From positions 15,807,664 to 15,871,663 of the forward strand of contig NC_057768.1 of NCBI RefSeq assembly GCF_010389155.1: 64,000 nt of DNA, in the 5' to 3' direction. Made by a program: the position numbers and the translations under genes. This DNA comes from Erigeron canadensis (lineage: Eukaryota; Streptophyta; Magnoliopsida; Asterales; Asteraceae). This document shows, piece by piece, positions 1 to 8,008 of this stretch. The notes under the pieces are model-generated. The model did no database searches and had not been told where the DNA came from. It saw only the letters and a program-made list of their open reading frames with translations. Within the stretch, counting starts at the first letter, position 1, and every line of letters starts with the position of its first letter.

Positions 1-242
1 ACAAGAGTAATACGCTTCATTACTGATGTGAGACAAGTTATTTCTGAAACTCAAAATGAAATCGGCTACTGAAGTGAATGACTGAGAACTGGTAACTGGC
101 AACTGGTCACTGGTTAGTAGCACTTCTGAAATAAAGTTACTGAAGACTTGTTTCTTAAGTGTTTTGCTTTCTGATCTGAGCAATGGCTGATCATATATGG
201 TGATGACTAGTTTAATGAACGTGGTCAGTTGAAGTTGTTTCA
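1..242. other. unassigned flank of the gypsy pol remnant
   Basis: No ORF or recognisable domain is visible. The stretch contains short, loosely repeated ACTGGT/ACTGAA words near 60-125. It lies directly upstream of the 18-bp minisatellite, so it may be the degraded pol segment before the integrase, but I cannot align it to a domain. Confidence 0.3.
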
Positions 243-269
243 ATGAGGTTTGTTCAGATGGAGTTATCA

Positions 270-500
270 GTTCAGAACCTTCTTCCAGTTCAGATGACTT
301 TAGATCAGAAAATCCTTTCAGTTCAGAAACTCCTCTCAGTTCAGAAATTCCTCTCAGCTCAGAAACTTCTTTCAATTCAGAAACTTCTCTCAGCTCAGAA
401 ATTCCTTTCAGTTCAGAAATTCCTTTCAGCTCAGAAAGTTCTTTTAGTTCAGAAAATCCTTTCAGCTCAGAAACTTCTTTCAGCTCAGAAATTTCTTGTC
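270..500 (+). repeat. 18-bp minisatellite inside the gypsy integrase region
   Basis: About 11-12 tandem copies of an 18-bp unit of the form GYTCAGAAAYTYCTYTCA. In the plus frame they encode a six-residue repeat, SVQKLL / SAQKFL, without a stop. Directly downstream the same frame continues into a CQQAK peptide and a GLYTPLPIPN-like linker, which normally sit just after the second Cys pair of the integrase HHCC zinc domain. The array therefore occupies the place of that zinc domain. Copies differ by one to three bases, and one unit is lengthened. Confidence 0.85.
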
Positions 501-1222
501 AGCAAGCTAAGTCTACTTTTCACAAGGGTTTGTATACCCCTCTTCCAATTCCTAATTAGCCTTGGGAAGATCTGAGTATGAATTTTATTGCTGCTCTACC
601 TAGGACTCAGCGTGGCAAATATTCTATAATGGTAGTAGTTGAGAGATTCTCAAAGATGGCTCATTTCATTCCTTGCCACACTACTAATGATGCCACCAAA
701 GTAGCAGCTTTATTCTTTCAAAAGATAGTTCGACTTCATGGAATTCCAAAAACTATTGTCTCAGATCGAGATGTAAAGTTTTTGAGTTATTTTTTGAAGA
801 CATTGTGGAAGCTGATGGGTACTAAGTTGTTATTTAGCACTTCTCATCATCACCAAACTATGGTTAGACTGAAGTAACAAATAGAACCATTGGGATCTAA
901 AGCTTCCTCAAGCTGAGTTTGCTTTCAATCGAGCTCCTAATTATTCTACTGGAAAATCTCCTTTTGAAATCTGTTTTGGTGTGAATCCACTAACACCCAT
1001 AGACATGATCCATTTTTCTATTGAGCCAAAAGTTTGTGTTGAAGCTGAAAGCATGGCTAAGGAGATAAAGAAACTCCATGAACAAGTCAAAGCCAGAATT
1101 GAGAAGGTGAATGCTGATTACAAGGCCAGGGCAAACAAGAATAGAAGACAACCTACTTTTGCACCAGGAGATCTAGTTTGGATCCACCTTAGAAAGGAGA
1201 GATTCCCTTCAAGGATACGAAT
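501..1222 (+). pseudogene. Ty3/gypsy pol remnant: integrase core and C-terminal part
   Basis: The translation reads through a [20 protein letters not shown] region, then [11 protein letters not shown] and IVSDRDVKF, the core of a plant gypsy integrase that joins cDNA to the chromosome. After 877 the frame is broken; residues like TEVTNRT, LPQAEFAFNR, STGKSPFEICFG and FAPGDLVWIHLRKERFP follow to about 1222. A stop (TAG, 558-560) interrupts the linker. The first catalytic Asp is Asn here (SMNFI). The segment between the catalytic Glu region and LPQAEF is missing. The KERFP ending is typical of the CRM/Reina-like group, a family assignment from memory of motifs only. A clear pseudogene. Confidence 0.85.
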
Positions 1223-1955
1223 TCAGTTGTGTGTGGTTGTTCTAGATGATTTTGAATAAGGATAAGAATTCAGTTGTGTGTTTTGTTTTGTTTTGACACC
1301 TCGTGGGAGAAGAAGAATACAAGTGGGGACCAGAGAGAGAACCTCTACTACCCTACAGCTGCAGATTATGTTCTCTATTCTTATTGGTTGATTTATAACA
1401 ACCTTGCACTAGTTGTCTAGGGTAGAATATTCTTTGTCTCTTGTATTTCCTCTATAAATAGAGGCTGCCTTTTATTGTAAAAATCAGAGTGTGTTTATGA
1501 AAGTTTGATAGAGTTGAATTCTATTCATTTTAAAAATCTTCTTTACCTTTATGGATCTTTGATCTTGGTGGTTTAAAGTGATCCCTTTATCTGTAATCTT
1601 GGTGGCTTTGCCTTTATAGATTATTGTGGTGAGATCTTAAAAATCTTCATTACTTATATCTGTATTTGTGGTGGCTCAGCCTTTATCAAATATAGTGGTG
1701 GTTTTGGAGTGTTTCTGGTATTTGATTCTGGTGGTTTAGTCCTTTACGGGTCAAGTATTAGATTCTTATCTATCCTTGTTTATTTGTTCTTGTTTCAGTT
1801 TATTTCCACTGTTTCGTTGTTGCTGTGCTATTTGTTCTTGTAGTCAACTTGGGTGTGTTTTGTCATAAAATTCCAGAAAATTCCTACAAAAATAGCTTAT
1901 ATTCCGTTGTGCTTGTATTCTGTGAGTTGACTCAGTCTGACTTTGAGTATTTCAG
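1223..1955 (+). mobile_element. 5'-truncated gypsy LTR (family A)
   Basis: This is the body of an LTR joined to pol inside a short duplication (an AAGGATANGAATTCAG-like word at 1212 and again at 1258). It has a TATA box CTATAAATAG at 1452-1461 and the framed inverted-arm repeats at 1591-1695. The end resembles GAGTTGACTCAGTCTGAC...GTATTTCA, shared in reverse orientation by the element at 43395-46591. The first several hundred bases of U3 are missing; a matching U3 half lies at 60721-61206 on the other strand. Confidence 0.75.
1591..1695 (+). repeat. two framed inverted-arm units in LTR A
   Basis: Unit one has left arm CTGTAATCT (1591-1599), an 18-nt loop and right arm AGATTATTG (1618-1626). 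Unit two has CTGTATTTG (1660-1668), an 18-nt loop and CAAATATAG (1687-1695). Both loops follow TGGTGG-N5-CCTTTAT. The arms differ between units but stay complementary, with G-U wobbles and one mismatch. Confidence 0.8.
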
Positions 1956-2660
1956 CTCAATTTCACATCATCAAAACTCAAGATATGTTATGTACATGGG
2001 ATATCCAACACAATGCTTCTTTGAGTTTGGTCTGCTCTTTCTGTAATTGTCAGCCCTATTCACAAGGTCACTTGTTTTCTGAGTGTAACTACTGTGTGAG
2101 AGTTTGGAGTGAAGTTAATAAGGCGGCTGGTTTTAATCGAGTTATGGTAGATTGGCAATCTGTGGTGCGTGACATTCTGCCTGTTGCTAAGAAGAATCAT
2201 GCTTTAGTGTTGTCTCTAAACTCATTTTAGCTGCTTTGGTCTATCATTTGTGGCAAGAAAGAAATGCAAGACTTTTTCAACAAAAGAAATGATCTAAAAA
2301 TCTATTGGTTGAGGTAATTTTGTCTACTATTCGACTTAAACTAATGAATTTTTGTTTCAAGAGGACAAGTAAAGTGGAAGAGTTGCTGGTGCGATGGAAG
2401 CTACGTGCGTCATTACTGAAGCCACCTTAGTTGGTCTTTTAAGCTTATCTAGTTTCGTTTTGGATATATGTTTATGTTTTTGTTTACTATATAGGCTTGT
2501 ATGGGAGGTATTATAATCCCAATTAGATATTTGGCTATAGTTGTTTAAGCTTGTTTGTGTACAAGTCGATGTGACATTCAGACATGTCGCCTGAACTATT
2601 ATTGTTTTTGGGTATTTATATACTAACCGGGGTACAATTGATACCCTCTAACCAACTCTT
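1956..2660 (+). pseudogene. 5'-truncated L1-type LINE, ORF2 C-terminus and 3' UTR
   Basis: Broken frames read KTQDMLCTWDIQHN, then CSFCNCQPYSQGHLF, matching the zinc-binding region after the RT of plant L1 elements (compare CCPLCQRGMDSCSHLF in LINE J). It continues to a VYHLWQERNARLFQQ-like motif near 2230-2290, the conserved tail of ORF2. A frameshift lies near 2220. The tail ends with a GGGGTA...ACCCTCTAACCAA motif near 2625-2660, the usual 3' end of this family. It is fused to LTR A at its 5' side, so no TSD can be assigned. Confidence 0.8.
2577..2595 (+). other. LINE 3' UTR stem-loop, loop with ACATGTC
   Basis: TTCAG and CTGAA arms flank the loop acatgtcgc. The loop shares the CATGTC core with the stem-loops of the other LINE copies, while the arms are different. 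Confidence 0.5.
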
Positions 2661-3565
2661 TACTTTTACAGTCTTATCTTGATAAAAAGGGGGGGGGTCA
2701 TTTTAGCTTTATTTTACGTAATTATTCAATATTTAGCAGATACGATGCATTTTCGCAATTATTTTAACATCTAAGTATAGTGACCTTTCAAGATTTTTAA
2801 GCACACAACCTCACGAACGAAAGTTTGGTTACATAATTAATCTAGGTCTTCAACGTAGATTATCTTAGGTAAGTTTTTGACCAAAACAAATACCGTGATT
2901 TGTTGACGAGGAAAGACTTTTAATCCTTCTAGTTTGCCAGCATAAAAACCTCGGAAGGAAGCAATCGTCCCTCCGTGCTACTTTTATTATTATAAATCGA
3001 AGTTAATTACACTTCGAAAGCCCAAGTGATTGATCTAAGTGTTACATTGGTGAAAAATGTTATCTGTAATGTGTTTACAGAAGAAAATATAGAAAAATAA
3101 GTGTTTTTTTATATGATAAGACGAAGTGTCTAAGCCTAGAAATCACTTGCTCCTTTTATAGAGAAAAAAAATCTAACTATCCTAAAAATCCGGGATCTTG
3201 AGTTGAAAATCAGGGATTTGGAGCTGACTCTTCTCTTTGACTTGATTACTTGGTAAATGGACATTATGGAACCATTTTAACACATTCTCACCTATAAAAT
3301 TTCGACTTTGGGGGCAAGTCTTCGAATTTGGGGGTAAGTCTTCCGTTTTACCCGTTCCTGTACTACTAAGTCAAAGTAATAACGGTCAGATATCTTAGAG
3401 CTCCAAGATCTTGGAGCCCAAAGATCTTGGAAGTGAAAATCTCAGGCATAATAGCCATTGTATCTATATATTTTATTTTGCAGTATACAAAGTCATACAT
3501 TATCTTCAAGATTACCCAAACACTTTTCAACTTAATTATGGCTAAAGAAAATTTAATTTATTAAA
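2661..3565. other. no gene seen; AT-rich spacer with a 16-bp palindrome
   Basis: No ORF of interest and no clear LTR boundary. A G run lies at about 2690. A perfect palindrome ctccaagatcttggag lies at 3401-3416 and is followed at once by a near repeat ccaaagatcttgg. Two similar phrases, TTTGGGGGCAAGTCTTC and TTTGGGGGTAAGTCTTC, occur at about 3308-3350. It may be an old unrecognised repeat. Confidence 0.4.
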
Positions 3566-3575
3566 AGTCTAGAAA

Positions 3576-4085
3576 ATGATGGCTCGTTTGTATGGTTGGA
3601 CGGTGTCAACAAACGATCAAAGCTATGTATCCAGGAAGAGTAATATACGAAAGATGAAGATTGGGAAGATAAAAATGGTGCTGCAATTGTATGAAGATTT
3701 CTTAAGGGAGGTTTATCAAATGACAACTTGGAAAAACAATCTGACTAATGAGGCTAAGGAGTTGGTGGGGGTGCTGAGGCCTTGGTTTGATCCATATATG
3801 ATGTCCATGGATGATTTATCAAAAATTGTAATGAAGTGGATGTGGATGCCAACACCGCTTGTGAAACATGAAATTTTAAGATCTTTTGGGGAGATGGTAA
3901 ACACAAATGGTATCCACCAAAAAAGTTGTTGGAGTTGTTTGACTTGGAGATGCTGCAGCAGTTAATTCCCAACTACTTTGCAACAACATCCAAAAACATC
4001 AAAAAAGGCATGATTACTCAATTCTGGAGTAATGCAAAATATGTGAAGAGCACTGTCATTCCAAATCTAACTTTCTTTTTCTAGA
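3576..4085 (+). pseudogene. unrecognised protein-coding remnant with a frameshift
   Basis: A 129-codon ORF from ATG 3576 includes VLRPWFDPYMMSMDDLSK and PTPLVKHEILRSF. At about 3885 the reading moves to another frame, where a longer sensible peptide follows: FWGDGKHKWYPPKKLLELF, then LEMLQQLIPNYFATTSKN up to a stop at 4081-4085. The two halves look like one protein split by a one-base change. Neither half matches a transposon domain I know. It could be a gag-like or transposase fragment or a host exon. No function is assigned. Confidence 0.4.
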
Positions 4086-4089
4086 TGGC

Positions 4090-4683
4090 AATTTCACTCT
4101 CTTTTCGATCCTAGCTTTTTTGCATCCGATTTAACTACAATCTGCTTATTATTTGGCTTCATTTATCATGATTCAATCCATACATGAGTTAGGTTAATCT
4201 GGTTTATTCGTTCGTTTAGGGCTAGGGTTCTTTCTTTTCTATTTTCGCTTATCTAGAGTTAGGGTTTTGCTTCTTTTTTCATTTTTCTTTGATTTGTTGG
4301 ATCTCTGGTACCTAGATCTCTAGTTATTTGGTTTTGTTTGTATGAAGAGGGATAGTCAACTTGATTTTCAATCACTTGAGGAGCGGTTTGCAAGATTAAG
4401 AGATGTTGAGATGTCAGGTAAAAAGAATAATGGTAGAAACCCTATAAAAGGTTTTCCGGGCAAGAAGAAAACTGGTGCTGATTCTAGTAGCAAGATGACT
4501 AACGAAACCCTAGGAGATGGAAGTTCTTTCATGATCAAGATCCCTAGGGGTTCCAAGCCATTGAATTCTTCATTAGGCAGAGACCACTGCCTAATAATTT
4601 GAGCAATATGGAACACATAACAAACAAATGAATACTTCACCAACAACAGCTAATTTTGTTGTTGTCGATGAGGTTAATAAAGA
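4090..4683 (+). pseudogene. LINE K, part 1: 5' UTR and start of ORF1
   Basis: The TC-rich leader with repeated TAGGGTT words (4100-4335) resembles the leaders of LINEs J and E. ORF1 starts at ATG 4342 (MKRDSQLDFQSLEERF), aligning with the MKREWTIDFKEVSDR start of LINE J and followed by a basic, Ser/Lys-rich stretch with MSGKKNN. ORF1 proteins of plant L1s are RNA-binding chaperones. The frame is cut at 4683 by LINE I; the sequence resumes at 7415, with AATAAAGA at 4676-4683 duplicated at 7415-7422. Confidence 0.75.
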
Positions 4684-4986
4684 TTTTTTTGGGTAAAAGG
4701 ATACCCCCACTACTAGAAAAATAGTTATTCTTGACGCTCAATGCGTGTCATAAAGGGGTCATATGACGCGCAAATGCGCGTCAAGGAAGGACCAGTCAAA
4801 TTTTCATGACCAGCATTTAGGCGTCATCCTTCTATGACCCTCGGTTTATGATGTGTGTTTTTGCGTGTCATAACCTATTTTATTTTTTTTTAAATAATTT
4901 TTTTCATTTCCTAAATTTCTATTAAATGAGAATTAAAAACCTGATAATACAAAATTAAAAACACAAATATCAAAACAAGTACTAAT

Positions 4987-5178
4987 TCACGATAAGTCAC
5001 AAGTTAAGTAACGACAAAAATTACATATCGATAGTAATTCACAAGTTAGTTTCACAGCTTCCACATCAAGACTACCCGAGTCATCCGTGCAGCTCTCCTG
5101 AAGCAGTAGTTCGGCATTTTGGGATGAGTTGCTAGCCACCTGTTCCCAAAATAACAATAGGTTATCATCAAAACACAA
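4987..5178 (-). pseudogene. possible small exon inside the CACTA element
   Basis: Minus-strand open frame of 63 codons, with ...VASNSSQNAELLLQESC...DDSGSLDVEAVKL. A TTTTGGGAACAG/GT sequence just before VASN could be a splice acceptor, so the exon might begin there. I do not recognise the peptide. It could be the last exon of a CACTA TNPA-like gene or a captured exon. Confidence 0.3.
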
Positions 5179-5663
5179 TATTACATAAATTGTCTATAGA
5201 TTAAGCTATATAAGATATAGACCATAATGTCTCCATTTCCTCATGTTCTAGTTCTAGATCAAAATCAAGGTGTATAAGTTGTTCAACTTGCACAAAACAG
5301 CCCCCTCGAGCTTAAGACCAGAATTATGAAAGCAAGAAATAAAGAAATGATGCAGAGTCCATGTTACCACTTTGATAATTCTGCACAAACTTAAATGGGT
5401 TTTCACAGCCGCTGGTTTCTCACCAGCTGGTGCCTCACGTTTCTGTCAACAAGTAATATTCATAAATCAATAAGAGTAAAGATATAAAGTAACCAACAAA
5501 ACAAAAAGAAAAACCCAAAACAAGAGTTTGGCCTTCAAAACTAATCAGATAGAAAATAAACAGAATCAGATCCAACTAAACAACATGCAAAAGGTAGAAT
5601 TAAGCAAACAACCATTAATTTAGAATTTGTCTTCTCAAAGCTAATCCTAAACTAGTAATGCCT

Positions 5664-5888
5664 TCAAACTAAACTATTAAGCCACTCGTTCACAAATATG
5701 ATGAGAAGTGCAAATGAACCAAACGTGTTTGCAACAATCATATTTCTACCCAATGCTCCAATGAACCGAAACATTGCAGAGGCTAATGGCTTATAGTCCT
5801 CCAACAAATCGAAGACAACCAAATTTTCAAGGCTGCCAAAGCTATAAATGAAACTATCCTGCTTGAAATGCCTATACCGAATATCATC
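5664..5888 (-). pseudogene. captured fragment of a PDR-type (ABCG) ABC transporter
   Basis: A 75-codon open minus-strand frame contains ALGRNMIVANTFGSFALL (about 5700-5765), a signature of the second transmembrane domain of plant pleiotropic-drug-resistance ABCG transporters, preceded by an LASAMFRFI segment. Those proteins are about 1,400-residue plasma-membrane pumps; fewer than 50 residues are recognisable here. The part upstream ([19 protein letters not shown]) does not look like PDR and may come from another source. The frame ends at TGA 5666-5664 soon after the match. It lies inside a CACTA element, so transduplication is the simplest origin. The identification rests on motif memory, but the motif is long and specific. 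Confidence 0.75.
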
Positions 5889-6180
5889 AGCGAGGCACTT
5901 CCTAAGGTAATATCTGCACTAACCATCATGCTTTAAGCTCAAAATCATATTGGTAGGTGTCAACTTCGATTCACTTCCATTTACCTACATTGCCCCCAAG
6001 CTATCTCCTCCCATACGTGAATGAAATGTAAACAGAACTAATGTAAGCAGAACACTCAAAATCAGCCATTTTAAACAAAAACAAGACAATTACGGATCAT
6101 TCAATCACTAAAAAATGACAATAATACATATAAATTATATAAATATCACTGTAAGTATATATATATATGTACAAAAATTA

Positions 6181-6645
6181 ACGAACCTGAAATTAGATCA
6201 TGAAGAAGAAACGAATCTGAAAAGGAGAAACGAAGAAATTAGGTTTTGATTTTGGGGATATATTTACAGATATATACGTATATATATATATATACAAAAT
6301 GAAGCTGAAATTAGGTCATGAAAAAGAGGAGCAGATCTGAAAAAAAAAAGTAACAGAGCAATTAGGTCTCGATTTGGGGATCTATATCTATATATATACA
6401 TACATATACATATATGTATTAACGAACCTGAAATTAGGTCACGAAGAAGAAACGAATTTGAAGAGAAGAAACGAAGAAATTAGGTCTCGATTTTGGGAAT
6501 ATATATATATATCAATGAAGAAACGAATCTGAAATTAGGTTAAGAAAAAGAAACGAATCTGAAGGAGAAGAATCAGAGAGATTAGGACGGGATTTGGGGG
6601 AAACTACGTGTGAAATAAACGAAATGGAAATCAGAGAGATTAGGT
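6181..6645. repeat. four to five ~120-bp tandem repeats in the CACTA element
   Basis: Blocks beginning near 6181, 6299, 6421 and 6521, plus a partial one near 6627, share CGAACCTGAAATTAGGTCA, GAAGAAACGAATCTGAA and AAATTAGGTCTCGATTTTGG phrases, separated by TA-rich spacers. On the minus strand they read as TC-rich leader sequence upstream of the possible captured exons, like duplicated 5' UTR or promoter modules. Confidence 0.8.
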
Positions 6646-6905
6646 TATAAAGATGACTGGATGTTTGTGTTATAGCATAATATTATTGAGGAATTTATCA
6701 CATGCCTAAATTTTAATAGATTATGACCCATATGTTATGACTCTTTTGAAAACGCGTCATAAATTTACTCGTAATGACCCTTATTTTGTAACTTCTCACT
6801 TTGCGCGTCCTCTATTAGCGTGGGTCATAAAAAACAGGTCAAGGATAACCCTGTTTTTAGTAGTGCCCGATGATTTTTATGTATAACTGAACCAAAAATA
6901 CAAGT

Positions 6906-6958
6906 AATGTGACTAAGGTATCACATTAGTTCATACATACGACATGCCGTAATGTATG
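6906..6958 (-). other. paired stem-loops in the LINE I 3' UTR
   Basis: In sense (minus) order, the first stem-loop has arms at 6952-6958 and 6932-6938 (CATACAT/ATGTATG, extended by ACG/CGT with a bulge) around GGCATGTC. The second has arms AATGTGA (6906-6912) and TCACATT (6921-6927). Confidence 0.65.
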
Positions 6959-7083
6959 TGAAAATCATAAAATAATCACTACAAAGAACAACTACTAAAT
7001 CTAGTGAAACTCAAGTGAAAATAAAATCACAAAGCTCTCATAATGAACATACGCAGCTCATACAAAGCTGCATGTAAGCATTA

Positions 7084-7405
7084 GTCTAGCTTCCTTGTTG
7101 TATGAGATCCATCGGCAGCTTCCAATCTCCAAGAATCCTAGCTACGTTAGGTGTATTCTTCATCCTCAAAGTAACCAAACGGTAGCGAACAGTGTTAATA
7201 ATAACACCTCCCAATTGACCAGTCAAGCACACCTTATTAGAGAAGGTGCGGTTGTTTCTTTCTTGCCAGATAAAATAGGCCGCAGCAGCAACACACAGCT
7301 TGAAAAGCCTGAAAAAAAATAGAGCAGGTAAGTGGCTTTAGGTTGCAAGAAATCAACGATGTCCCTCCATTTAGCAGGTAAGTGTTGCATTCCAGCCTGA
7401 AAAGC
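7084..7405 (-). pseudogene. LINE I ORF2 C-terminal tail
   Basis: Minus-strand reading gives AAAAYFIWQERNNRTFSNK, then VITNTVRYRLVTLRMKN-like text and a stop near 7084. This is the conserved last segment of ORF2 in this LINE family (compare AALAYFIWQERNRRLFSNK in LINE E). RT and endonuclease are absent because of 5' truncation. Confidence 0.75.
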
Positions 7406-7414
7406 CTGAAAAAA

Positions 7415-7752
7415 AATAAAGAGGATGGTGGAATCATTAAGAGTGGGGATGGTGAAAAGTAATCGAATGTAAAGGAGGTCAGCACAGATTCTTTGATGGG
7501 CAACCCACTGAAGAAAATGATGCTACTCTTAAGAAACCAGCTGATCTGAATGTGCCTGAGGTTACACCTTCGTATGCTGCCAAACTCAAGAGTAGATCAA
7601 TAAGAAAGGTTGTGAATTTCAAGAAGCTAGAAAACAATGTGAAACGGGATGGTGCGGATATAGTTCTCCCAAAGGAATTGATTCGTGTTGTCCAAGACAG
7701 ATTTGCTAATACTTTGTTTGGTTACTTTTTCGGTGATAAAGGCTTGCATATC
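7415..7752 (+). pseudogene. LINE K, part 2: ORF1 before and into DUF4283
   Basis: Continuation of LINE K after LINE I. An open frame at 7552-7809 reads VTPSYAAKLKSRSIRKVVNF, then IVLPKELIRVVQDRFANTLF and GYFFGDKGLH, matching the ORF1 segment leading into DUF4283 in LINE E (SIKKVVN, FANTLFGYFLGDRLAY). In-frame stops (a TAA near 7460) and a frameshift near 7540 show decay. It is cut at 7752 by LINE J; the ORF shown past 7752 is LINE J 3' UTR. Confidence 0.8.
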
Positions 7753-7817
7753 TTTTTTTCGATAAAGGTCGTCACCCCTGATGATATATTAACAAAGAAT
7801 ATTGTTTAAGTACAAAT

Positions 7818-7864
7818 AATGTGACTGATTGTCACATTCAATAATATATGGCATACCATATATT
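7818..7864 (-). other. paired stem-loops in the LINE J 3' UTR
   Basis: First stem-loop (sense order): perfect 9-bp arms AATATATGG (7843-7851) and CCATATATT (7856-7864). Second: perfect 8-bp arms AATGTGAC (7818-7825) and GTCACATT (7831-7838). Confidence 0.7.
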
Positions 7865-8008
7865 TTAACACATTAACCAGATACACAAGATATCAAAACT
7901 ACAACCAACAATGCATGAATCATTATAACATCAACACACTAGCCTAGACATAGCATTTTCTTCTGGATCTTCATTCGAGTGTTATAGTAAATTGCGCTTA
8001 GGAATGCC

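Larger units (their letters stand above)
4708..6865. mobile_element. non-autonomous CACTA (CMC/EnSpm) transposon, 2,158 bp
   Basis: The ends are CACTACTAGAAAAATAG (left) and, read on the other strand, CACTACTAAAAACAGGG (right), imperfect terminal inverted repeats of about 28 bp. The flanking 3-bp duplication is CCC (4705-4707 and 6866-6868). Subterminal arrays of GCGTCAT/ATGACGC-type words occur at 4733-4880 and 6720-6840, the expected transposase-binding arrangement. Removing the element rejoins the 3' end of LINE I. No transposase domain is visible, so it depends on a partner. The interior carries a captured gene fragment and tandem leader-like repeats. Confidence 0.9.
4684..7414 (-). mobile_element. 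LINE I, 5'-truncated, carrying a CACTA insertion
   Basis: Minus-strand LINE with its poly(A) end at the left: a T run at 4684-4690 next to ACCC...GGGTAT, the 3' terminal motif of the family. It is flanked by an 8-bp duplication AATAAAGA (4676-4683 and 7415-7422), short but in register with the interrupted LINE K. Only about 570 bp of LINE remains once the CACTA element is removed, so it was strongly 5'-truncated. A repeated phrase with GAAAAGCCTGAAAAAAAATA near 7297 and 7400 lies at its 5' junction. Confidence 0.7.

Noticed and set aside
270..500. CRISPR-like direct repeats
   Set aside because: Units of 18 bp abut without spacers and the DNA is a plant retrotransposon; it is a minisatellite.
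4368..4646. 92-codon minus-strand ORF
   Set aside because: Antisense to LINE K ORF1; no motif.
5401..5460. Captured histone or ribosomal-protein exon (REAPAGEKPAA on the minus strand)
   Set aside because: Only a short Ala/Lys-rich match; not specific enough to name.
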